Positions 17,987 to 25,178 of a DNA stretch of 32,197 bases are shown piece by piece; position 1 is the first letter of the stretch; every line of letters starts with the position of its first letter. Origin of the DNA: Gemmatimonadaceae bacterium (GTDB lineage: Bacteria > Gemmatimonadota > Gemmatimonadetes > Gemmatimonadales > Gemmatimonadaceae); NCBI GenBank assembly GCA_030835125.1, contig JAUQWM010000025.1, positions 1-32,197 on the forward strand. The letters are read 5' to 3'. The notes under the pieces were generated by a model that saw only the letters and a list, made by a program, of their open reading frames with translations, made no database searches and was not told the origin of the DNA. The position numbers and the translations under genes are program-made.

Positions 17987-18618
17987 GACGCATAGCCATC
18001 GGAGGGGCGCTCCTGGGGGCACTGGCCTGCACGGCCGGCGCCAGGACCGACGTGGTCACCACCACGCCGTCCGCCGCCTCACGAGACTCCTCGCGCCTCC
18101 TGGTGCCGGCCGGCTTCGGGTCGCTCAAGCAGGAGGACGTCGCCATCAGGCTGAGCCGGCGCGGGCTGCAGGTCCGCGCCATCCCTCTCGACGAGACCAT
18201 CATCCGCGTGCTGTCCCCCGACAGCTACCGCGCGCTGCGCGAGCAGCTCACCAGCCGTCGTCCGGCGCTCGACTCCCTCGCCCGGCGCACGGGACTGGGC
18301 GGGTTCTCGGTCTGGCTGGTGCGATTCCACGGGCTGGAGCAGGGCGAGACGTTCTTCAGTCCGATGGAATTCATCATCACCAGCGTCGGTCGTGACTTCC
18401 GCCCGATCGACGTGCTGCCGATCACGCCCGGCTTCGGGCAGCAAAGGCTGCGGCAGCGCGAGGTGCAGCAGGCCCTCTTCGTGTTCGACGGACAGGTGGA
18501 CGTGAACCAGCCGATCACGGTGCAGTATGAGACCACGCGCAACACGGACTGGGCGGTGGTGCTTTCGAGGATCGAGAGGGAACGCGCGCTGGTGAGGTCG
18601 AGGGCGGGGATCAAATAG
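17983..18618 (+). CDS. Small predicted lipoprotein of unknown function
   Basis: I do not recognise the family. The 211-residue product begins MRRIAIGGALLGALAC, a short type II signal peptide with Cys16 as the likely lipid-modified residue (lipobox ALAC, slightly off consensus). The mature part has no obvious repeats or catalytic motif; it includes QVRAIPLDETIIRVLSPDSY and, near the end, a beta-rich stretch (ALFVFDGQVDVNQPITVQYETT). It overlaps engB by 4 nt (ATGA) and so is the last gene of the lon-engB transcript. The G of its TAG stop is the first base of a GAGTTGG heptamer array. Confidence 0.75.
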   Translation: MRRIAIGGALLGALACTAGARTDVVTTTPSAASRDSSRLLVPAGFGSLKQEDVAIRLSRRGLQVRAIPLDETIIRVLSPDSYRALREQLTSRRPALDSLARRTGLGGFSVWLVRFHGLEQGETFFSPMEFIITSVGRDFRPIDVLPITPGFGQQRLRQREVQQALFVFDGQVDVNQPITVQYETTRNTDWAVVLSRIERERALVRSRAGIK

Positions 18619-18686
18619 AGTTGGGAGTTGGGAGTTGAGAGTTGAGAGAACGTGAGCGTCATCTCTCAACTCTCAACTCTCAACTC
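18618..18686. repeat. Inverted GAGTTGA heptamer hairpin shared by two convergent gene ends
   Basis: The left arm is GAGTTGG x2 then GAGTTGA x2 (18618-18645) plus GAGA. The right arm is TCTC plus TCAACTC x3 (18662-18686). The 18-nt segment 18632-18649 pairs perfectly with 18662-18679 around a 12-nt loop, and one more unit on each side extends this to 25 bp with a single G-U wobble. The left arm starts at the last base of the lipoprotein TAG. The right arm encodes the C-terminus of the NUDIX protein, and its TCA (18666-18668) is that gene's TGA stop. Confidence 0.92.
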
Positions 18687-19139
18687 GACCCGCAACACAT
18701 CCTCCATCGGGCCGGCATCGCCCCCACCGAAGACCTGCACCGCGTCACGAAGCGCGGACGCCGATCGCGGCCACGACAGGCGCGCCGCTGCCTCGTCAGG
18801 CGTCATCCACTCCGCCTGGTCATGCTCGATCCCGAGTTGGGGCTCCCCCGCCACGAACGCCACGAACACGATCGCCACCTGCACCGTGCCCAGGCGGTGC
18901 AGGTAGAACGGCTGGCACGTCAGGTTGTACAACCGCTCCACGTCGAGCCCGGTCTCCTCGCGCACTTCGCGGACCGCCGCATCCTCGGGGCGTTCGCCGG
19001 GCTCGACCCGGCCGTGGACCACTTCCCAGGCGCCGGTGCACCGCACACCGGTGGCCCGTCGGAGGACGAGGACCTCGAGGCCAGCTGGCTTCCTGCGGAA
19101 CGCCAGCACGTCAACCACGCCGGCTTCGAGCTGTGTCAT
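18666..19139 (-). CDS. NUDIX hydrolase
   Basis: A 157-residue NUDIX-fold pyrophosphohydrolase that would cleave a nucleoside diphosphate linked to another moiety. The Nudix box is complete: G43, then E49, R57-E58-V59, E61-E62, G64-L65, matching GX5EX7REUXEEXGU. The substrate is not evident; diadenosine polyphosphates, dATP-type nucleotides or dihydroneopterin triphosphate are possible for members of this size. The last eight residues (RVELRVES) and the stop are encoded by three GAGTTGA heptamers, so the original C-terminus was probably replaced or extended by the repeat. Because 7 is not a multiple of 3, any frame that enters this array meets TGA within three units. Confidence 0.9.
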   Translation of the reverse strand: MTQLEAGVVDVLAFRRKPAGLEVLVLRRATGVRCTGAWEVVHGRVEPGERPEDAAVREVREETGLDVERLYNLTCQPFYLHRLGTVQVAIVFVAFVAGEPQLGIEHDQAEWMTPDEAAARLSWPRSASALRDAVQVFGGGDAGPMEDVLRVELRVES

Positions 19140-19188
19140 TCCTTTCTCACCGGGCGTGTGCGCACGGGGGCGCGCCGCGGCACCAGCG

Positions 19189-21345
19189 TCAGGACTTCCG
19201 GAGCAGCGCCTTCAGCCTGGCGCTCAGGGCGCGGGGACGGAAGGGCTTCGTGATGAAGTCGTTGGCGCCGCTCTCGAAGACCTTCACCTCGCTGTCCTCG
19301 TCCCCCTTCGCCGTCAGCACCAGGACGGGCAGTTCCGCGGTGGACGGCCGTGCCCGGATGTGCTTCAGCACCTGGTAGCCATCGAGGCGCGGCAGGTTGA
19401 GATCGAGTACGATCGCGTCCGGTGCATGGCGGTCGATCTCCTCGAGCGCCTGCACGCCGTCCTTGGCCTCGATGATCGAGTAGCCCTCCCGTTCGAGCAG
19501 GTCGCGCAGCACGAGTCGCAGGGACTCCTCGTCTTCCACGAGCAGCACCGTGCTGCGGCCGGCCTTCCTGATGCCCGCAGACTCGTCGTCCACCAGCTCC
19601 AGCACCTCGTCCGGCAGGAAGCTTCCGGTCCGCGCCGGCGGCTTGATGGTGGACGTCGCCGACGGGGTTGGCATGCGCGCACCCTGCGGCCCGGCCGATC
19701 GCTGGGCCTGGCGCTGTCCCGCCGATCCGCCGCGCCCATCTCCCTCCACGGGGATTTCGACCACGCGCAGCAGTTCCTCGATATCCGTCTCGCCCGACAT
19801 GACGTGATCGACCCCGGACTCCCACATGGTCCGCATCCCGGCGCGTCGCGCGGCGTCAGCAATCCGCTCGGTCGACTCACCCGCCGAGATCCGGCGCTCC
19901 ACCTCGGCGTCGGTGACCATGACCTCCATGATCGCGAGCCGGCCGCGATAGCCGGTATTCCCGCACTCCGCACAACCCACGGGGCGCTGCAGCCCTTCGG
20001 TTGACGGAAACCAGCGCTGGAGCTTCGGGTCCGTTGGTGTGTCCTGTGCCGCCCGGCAGTGTGGGCACAGTCGGCGCAGGAGGCGTTGCGCGACCGCGCC
20101 CTTGAGCGCCGCCGCGATCTTGAAGGGCTCGATGCCGATGTCGATGAGCCGGGCCACCGAGCTCGCCGCATCGATGGTGTGCAGCGTGGAGAGCACGAGG
20201 TGGCCGGTCAGCGATGCCTGGGTGGCGATGGTCGCGGTCTCGCGGTCGCGGATCTCGCCCACGAGCACGACGTCAGGGTCCTGCCGGAGGATCGACCGCA
20301 GCGCCGACGCGAAGGTCAGGCCGGCCTTCTCGTTGACCTGCACCTGGACGATCCCGGTCAGCTTGTACTCGACCGGGTCCTCGACCGTGACGATGTTGAC
20401 GCCACGTTGCTGGATGAGCCGGAGTCCCGAGTAGAGCGTCGTCGTCTTGCCCGATCCCGTGGGACCGGTCACGAGCACGATGCCCTCGCGCAGGTTGAGC
20501 AGCCCGCCAATCCGCTCCTGCTCTCGCGGCGACAACCCCAGTCCGTCGAGGGTCATGACCGTGGACCGGCTGTCGAGGATACGAATGACCACCTTCTCGC
20601 CGGCCGAGGCCGGGAGGGTGGACACGCGGAGGTCGACGCGGTTCCCGTTCACGATCACGCGCGCCCGGCCGTCCTGGGGACGGAGGCGATCGGCGATGTC
20701 CAGCTCCGCCATGATCTTGATCCGGGACACGAGCGGTATCCCGACCGCGCGCGGCAGCATCATGGATTGGCGGAGGACCCCGTCGATCCGGTAGTTGACG
20801 ACAATGCCGCCTTCCTGCGCCTCGAGGTGAATGTCCGACGCGCGGCTCTGGATCCCCTCGGCGACGATGTGGTCGACCAGCTTGATGATCGGCCGCTCCG
20901 ACGCCTTGCTCGCGGCAATGTCGATGTCCTCGGCGGGTTCCTCGACGAACTGCTGCACGTCGTACTGCGTCATCCCCTCGAGGAGCTTCTCGACGGTGCG
21001 CTCGGGACGGTAGATCTCGGTGATCCGGTCGAGGATCCTCGCCGGCGACGCGAGGTGCATGCGGACCGCGCGCCCCGTGGCGAAACCGAGCATGCGCTCG
21101 CAATCGAGGTCGTGGGGGTCGGCGGTCGCGATGTCGATCGTCGAATTCGTAATCCGGAGTGGCAGGATCCGGAATTTCCGCGCCAACGACTCGGGCACGG
21201 CGGCCAGGGCGTCCGTCTCGGCCGCGGCAAGGTCGGCGATCGGCATCCTGAACCGGGCGGCCAGGGCGGCGAGGATGTCGTCATCCGCCGTCAGGCCCTG
21301 CGCGACGGCCGCCTCCCAAAGACTCTCGGGGCCCTCCTGCCTCAA
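19189..21345 (-). CDS. GspE/PilB-type secretion or pilus ATPase fused to a response-regulator receiver domain
   Basis: A 718-residue fusion. Residues 1-115 resemble the MshEN/GspE N-terminal domain. The ATPase core has Walker A GPTGSGKTT (294-302), an Asp box around VEDPVEY, Walker B VVLVGEIRDRETA, a His box near LSTLHT, and a zinc-binding tetracysteine (C427, C430, C458, C461). Such ATPases power type II secretion or type IV pilus assembly at the inner membrane. A Gly/Ser/Pro-rich linker (about 535-595) leads to a full receiver domain: acidic pocket E604-D605-E606, phospho-acceptor Asp648, Thr678 and Lys700. No DNA-binding output follows, so the receiver probably regulates the ATPase. The start at 21345 is a TTG with no ribosome-binding site; coding similarity seems to continue upstream to a CTG at 21429. 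No pilin, GspF or kinase gene is adjacent. Confidence 0.9.
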   Translation of the reverse strand: MRQEGPESLWEAAVAQGLTADDDILAALAARFRMPIADLAAAETDALAAVPESLARKFRILPLRITNSTIDIATADPHDLDCERMLGFATGRAVRMHLASPARILDRITEIYRPERTVEKLLEGMTQYDVQQFVEEPAEDIDIAASKASERPIIKLVDHIVAEGIQSRASDIHLEAQEGGIVVNYRIDGVLRQSMMLPRAVGIPLVSRIKIMAELDIADRLRPQDGRARVIVNGNRVDLRVSTLPASAGEKVVIRILDSRSTVMTLDGLGLSPREQERIGGLLNLREGIVLVTGPTGSGKTTTLYSGLRLIQQRGVNIVTVEDPVEYKLTGIVQVQVNEKAGLTFASALRSILRQDPDVVLVGEIRDRETATIATQASLTGHLVLSTLHTIDAASSVARLIDIGIEPFKIAAALKGAVAQRLLRRLCPHCRAAQDTPTDPKLQRWFPSTEGLQRPVGCAECGNTGYRGRLAIMEVMVTDAEVERRISAGESTERIADAARRAGMRTMWESGVDHVMSGETDIEELLRVVEIPVEGDGRGGSAGQRQAQRSAGPQGARMPTPSATSTIKPPARTGSFLPDEVLELVDDESAGIRKAGRSTVLLVEDEESLRLVLRDLLEREGYSIIEAKDGVQALEEIDRHAPDAIVLDLNLPRLDGYQVLKHIRARPSTAELPVLVLTAKGDEDSEVKVFESGANDFITKPFRPRALSARLKALLRKS

Positions 21346-21459
21346 CTGCTCGAGGCGCGGCGCATCGATCAGTGCCTGCAGCGTTGGCAGCAGCCAGTCG
21401 TCGCGAGTCGGGCGATCGTTCCCAGCCAGAGGATCCCTGCCTTTCAGGTGTGTGGGTCG

Positions 21460-21487
21460 AAACTAACGTGACTGCACGTCATGGCAA
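21460..21487 (-). promoter_or_regulatory. Candidate promoter for the ATPase-receiver gene
   Basis: On the minus strand TTGCCA (21482-21487) and TAGTTT (21460-21465) are separated by 16 nt. The spacer holds the small dyad TGAC-5-GTCA, a possible operator. Transcription would start near 21453, only about 24 nt before a CTG codon (21429) that has AGGG five nt upstream, which favours that start over the TTG 84 nt further on. Confidence 0.4.
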
Positions 21488-21540
21488 AGCTGAGCATGAC
21501 AGGCGTCCGACAGGAATGCGCAAACGACCGCCGCCGGGGC

Positions 21541-23598
21541 TCACAGGATTCGCCACAAGTCGCGTGTCAGGTCTACGCCGACCATCCAGCGGCCGTCGCG
21601 AAGGCCGCGGGCGACATCGAGTCGCACGAGGTCGAAGAACACCAGAAGCCCGGTACCGAGGGCCGGGTAGGCGGCCACACGTCGACTGCCGTGCGCGTCG
21701 CGCTCCTCCTGCAGCACGACGGTGGCGAGGGGCGCGAGCGTCGCCCTGGACGGCGATCTTCCCCAACGCCCGAGCGGTACCCCCGGGAAATGGATGGGGA
21801 ATTGCCATTCCACCCGCTGGGCGAGCAGCGCGCGGGACACAAACTGGTGGGCCCCGTACCCGGGACCCGTCACCGGTCCTCCCGCCCTGATGAGGTCCTG
21901 CGCGAGGGGACTGGAGCCGGTCCCGCCGAAGGTCTCGAGCCGCAGGCGCGCATCACCGACCGGACGCTCGAAGTTCACGTGCAGCGTGCCGCGGGTGGGA
22001 AAGGAGGTGGATCCCGGTTCGCCGAGGCGTCGCACCTGGAAGACGACCGTGGCGCCGGCGATGCCGCCCAGGATCGCGCGCTGCGCCAGCGAAAGGCGCG
22101 CGTCGGCCCGCCATCCGTGCCCCGTCATTACCGGCGGGGCCGGCCGGTATGCTCCGCTGGCGGGGACGGCCTGCACGACGGCCGGCTCCGTCCACTCCCG
22201 AGCCAGGCCGAGGGACACGGTGGCCGGCGCGAACGCCGCGTCGGCGCGGACGTCGAAGCCCCGCACCCGGTAGGGCTCGGTGAAGTCAGCCCCGAACTCC
22301 TGGGCGCCTATCGAGTTCCGGACGCCCGACACCTCCGCCCAGTCACTCGCGTCCCGGGTCTCGTCGAAGGCGCCGGCGCGGATCGCCAGCGTCGGCGCCG
22401 GCCTCCACGACATCCGCACCGAGCCCTTGAGTCGCTCGTCCGACAGCCCGTACCGCCCGGCGATGGCCACGTCGAACACCGGCCCGAGCCGCTGCCGCAC
22501 CCCGGCGCCTAACGAGAGACCTTCGGCCCGGTTGACGCGGGCCAGGTCCGACAATGAGCCGGCCAGCACGGTCGCGCGCCGGGCTCGCGCCAGCGCCGCC
22601 TGACCGACCAGTTCCCGGGCGCGTTCCTGGACCCGCGCCACGTCCGCCCCGGACACGGTGGCCAGGTCCGGGGGGACGACCGTCCGCAATGGTGCCGGGA
22701 ACTCGTACGCGGCCCGGCGCTCCGGCGGCGCCAGCTCGATCTCCGGCCCGACGAAACGGGTCGCCGGTTGCCCGGTGTTGACGCGATAGCAGCAGATCTC
22801 GAATCCCCCGCGGATGATCCCGCGCGCGGGAAACTCCAGCCACGACCCGCTGCGCCGGATCTCGATCTCCTGCCGCCGCGGGAGCCAGAAGCGCGACTCG
22901 ATCAGCGCGTTGTCGAGCACGATCGACACGTCCTCGAGCTGCTGGTCGATCAGCGCCGCGCGGGTGAACGAGAAGGCCATCCGCACCACCTGGGCATCGG
23001 CGCGCGACAGGTAGACGGCGCCCACCGCCGCGGGACGCGATGGGTCCTTCGGCCGCAGGCGCACCTCGAGAACCTCGATGACCTGGCCCGGGATCTCGAT
23101 CCGCATCGAGTCGGTGATGGCGAAGTCGTACGCCTGCAGCCCGACGTCGGACAGCGGGTGCGGCACGTCGCGCACCTCGTCGCCATCCCCCAGCCGGATG
23201 ATCCTGGGGAAGTTGTTCTGCACGATCCCCAGGTGGTCGCGGTGGTACTGGATGTCCGTCGGCAGCAGCAGGGTGTCGCGGCGACCGAGGATCAACTGCT
23301 TGCTGTGGTTCGGCGCGCGCCAGTAGACTTCGAGCGCGATCTGGTCCGCCTTCACCACCTTGGGCGGATCGGGGAAGCCTTCGCCGACCTGCGCCAGGAA
23401 CGTGAGGGCCCCGATGGCGGTTGCCGTGTAGTCGGTCAGCCCGGTGTCCGCCAGTTGCAGGGCGCGGCGCTCGGTCGCCCGCGACACCAGCGCCGTCGTG
23501 CGCGCGTCGTTCCACTCCTGCGCGCCCGACGGAACGGCTGCTCCCGGCAGCAATCCAATGGCGACTACCGCGGCTCCAGCCGCTCCCAATCGAGGCAT
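21541..23598 (-). CDS. Large exported protein, probable outer-membrane beta-barrel, function unknown
   Basis: I do not recognise the family. From the ATG at 23598 it has 685 residues; a GTG seven codons upstream (23619) is also possible and neither has a clear ribosome-binding site. The signal peptide MPRLGAAGAAVVAIGLLPGAAVPSGAQE is plain. Residues about 60-290 form a beta-rich region (EVYWRAPNHSKQLILGRRDT, PGQVIEVLEVRLRPKDPSRP, FWLPRRQEIEIRRSG) reminiscent of LolA-like or carboxypeptidase-associated outer-membrane domains. The C-terminal half has the alternating pattern of a barrel with many arginines. An unusual adjacent cysteine pair (FEICCYR) is present. It lies downstream of no obvious partner and is divergent from trpE, 50 nt away. 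One TTA-GGC codon pair occurs here. Confidence 0.75.
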   Translation of the reverse strand: MPRLGAAGAAVVAIGLLPGAAVPSGAQEWNDARTTALVSRATERRALQLADTGLTDYTATAIGALTFLAQVGEGFPDPPKVVKADQIALEVYWRAPNHSKQLILGRRDTLLLPTDIQYHRDHLGIVQNNFPRIIRLGDGDEVRDVPHPLSDVGLQAYDFAITDSMRIEIPGQVIEVLEVRLRPKDPSRPAAVGAVYLSRADAQVVRMAFSFTRAALIDQQLEDVSIVLDNALIESRFWLPRRQEIEIRRSGSWLEFPARGIIRGGFEICCYRVNTGQPATRFVGPEIELAPPERRAAYEFPAPLRTVVPPDLATVSGADVARVQERARELVGQAALARARRATVLAGSLSDLARVNRAEGLSLGAGVRQRLGPVFDVAIAGRYGLSDERLKGSVRMSWRPAPTLAIRAGAFDETRDASDWAEVSGVRNSIGAQEFGADFTEPYRVRGFDVRADAAFAPATVSLGLAREWTEPAVVQAVPASGAYRPAPPVMTGHGWRADARLSLAQRAILGGIAGATVVFQVRRLGEPGSTSFPTRGTLHVNFERPVGDARLRLETFGGTGSSPLAQDLIRAGGPVTGPGYGAHQFVSRALLAQRVEWQFPIHFPGVPLGRWGRSPSRATLAPLATVVLQEERDAHGSRRVAAYPALGTGLLVFFDLVRLDVARGLRDGRWMVGVDLTRDLWRIL

Positions 23599-23648
23599 GC
23601 CAGCGAAGTATCGAGGCACGACACGGGCCGATCAAGGAACGGCGTGAC

Positions 23649-25145
23649 ATGGTGACGTTCGAGCGATTCACCGAGCTCGCGCGCGACGCCACGCTCGTGC
23701 CCGTGTGGCGAGACGTGCTCGTGGACATCGACACCGCCGTGTCCGCATTCGCCAAGATCCGGCGCGCGCCCTTCGCCTTCCTGCTGGAATCGGCCCCGGC
23801 TGGTTCGGAAACCTGGTCCCGCTACACCTTCATGGGCACCGAGCCGCGATCGGCGTGGCGGCTCCGCGACAACCGGATCGACACCTGGACCGCGGCCGGC
23901 GGCTGGGTCGCGGCTCCGGCGACCACGGACCCGATCGCCGACCTGCAGCGCCGCGTGCGCGACGAGCGGCCGGCGAACGTGCCCGAGCTCGGCGCGTTCT
24001 GGTCAGGGGCGGTCGGCTACTTCGGCTACGACGTCGTCCGCACCATCGAGCACCTTCCGTCGCCGCCGCCGCGGGGCGTGGATGCGCCGGATGCGCTCTT
24101 CGTCTTCACGCGCGCGCTGCTCATCCTCGACAACCTGCGCGGCCTCGGTCGCATCGTCGTCGCGGTGCCGGTCAACGAGGACACCCCGACCGCCCGGGCG
24201 CGCGTGCTGTTCGACGAGGCCCAGGCGGAGATCGACACGCTGGTCGAGCGGCTCAAGGCGCCCTCGCCCCTGCGCGCGATGGCCCTCGCCGACACCGCCC
24301 CGGCAGCGGTCGGGCGATCCACGTACGACCGCGACAAGTTCCTGGCGGACGTCGAGACCATCCGCGAGTACATCGCGGCCGGCGATTGCTTCCAGGGGTT
24401 GCTGGCGCGGCGCATCGAGGTGCCCCATGACTTCGACAGCGCCGACCTGTATCGGGCGCTGCGCGCGCTCAACCCGTCACCGTACATGTACCACCTGGAA
24501 CTCGACGGCATGGAACTCGTGGGGAGCTCGCCCGAGCTGCTGGTGCGGGTCGCGGACGGCCGCGTCACGGTCCGTCCGATTGCCGGCACGCGCCCCCGCG
24601 GCGCGACCGCCGAGGAGGACGCGCGCCTCACCGCCGAGCTGCTCGCCGACGAAAAGGAACGCGCCGAACACGTGATGCTGGTGGACCTTGGCCGCAACGA
24701 CGTGGGGCGGATCGCCCGGTTCGGATCGGTGAAGGTGACCGACTTCATGACGGTCGAGCGCTATTCCCATGTCCTCCACATCGTGAGCCAGGTCGAGGGT
24801 GAGCTGCGCGAGGGATGCTCGGCGCTCGACGCGTTCCGGGCGACCTTCCCCGCCGGCACGATGACCGGCGCCCCGAAGGTCCGCGCGATGGAGATCATCG
24901 ATGAACTGGAGCCCGAGCGCCGCGGCGCGTACGCCGGCGCTGTCGGGTACGTGGCGACCGGCGACGCGCGCATGGACCTCGCGATCACCATCCGCACCTG
25001 CGTGATCGCCGGGGGCACGGCCAGCATCCAGGTGGGCGCCGGGATCGTGGCCGACTCGGTGCCGGAGCGGGAATGGGACGAGACCGGGAACAAGGCGCGC
25101 GCACTGCTCACCGCCCTCGGTCGCGTCAAGGCGGCCTCGCGCTAG
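23649..25145 (+). CDS. trpE: Anthranilate synthase component I
   Basis: A 498-residue chorismate-using enzyme that makes anthranilate with ammonia supplied by TrpG, the first step of tryptophan synthesis. The N-terminal regulatory domain has LLES (45-48), part of the tryptophan feedback site. The catalytic domain shows GDCFQGLLARR, NPSPYMYHLE, PIAGTRPRG, LVDLGRNDVGR, FPAGTMTGAPKVRAMEIIDELE and IQVGAGIVADS, all chorismate-binding family signatures. LLES, RYSHVLHIVSQVEG and the overall length favour TrpE over PabB. The ATG at 23649 has AAGGA ten nt upstream; the long upstream open frame is a shadow of the divergent gene. No trpG or other trp gene follows, so its amidotransferase partner must be encoded elsewhere. 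It ends 33 nt before the cyclase gene. Confidence 0.92.
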   Translation: MVTFERFTELARDATLVPVWRDVLVDIDTAVSAFAKIRRAPFAFLLESAPAGSETWSRYTFMGTEPRSAWRLRDNRIDTWTAAGGWVAAPATTDPIADLQRRVRDERPANVPELGAFWSGAVGYFGYDVVRTIEHLPSPPPRGVDAPDALFVFTRALLILDNLRGLGRIVVAVPVNEDTPTARARVLFDEAQAEIDTLVERLKAPSPLRAMALADTAPAAVGRSTYDRDKFLADVETIREYIAAGDCFQGLLARRIEVPHDFDSADLYRALRALNPSPYMYHLELDGMELVGSSPELLVRVADGRVTVRPIAGTRPRGATAEEDARLTAELLADEKERAEHVMLVDLGRNDVGRIARFGSVKVTDFMTVERYSHVLHIVSQVEGELREGCSALDAFRATFPAGTMTGAPKVRAMEIIDELEPERRGAYAGAVGYVATGDARMDLAITIRTCVIAGGTASIQVGAGIVADSVPEREWDETGNKARALLTALGRVKAASR

Positions 25146-25164
25146 GCGAGCCCCTGTCGCCCCG

Positions 25165-25170
25165 TATATT
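25165..25170 (+). promoter_or_regulatory. -10-like TATATT before the cyclase operon
   Basis: TATATT stands out in GC-rich surroundings and lies exactly 8 nt before the ATG of the FHA-GAF-cyclase gene. With no Shine-Dalgarno present, this spacing fits a leaderless transcript starting at or next to the ATG. No -35 is recognisable. Confidence 0.4.
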
Positions 25171-25178
25171 CCCCTTCG

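Noticed and set aside
20059-21471. 470-codon open frame on the plus strand
   Set aside because: Antisense shadow of the GspE-type ATPase, rich in Arg, Asp and Val only.
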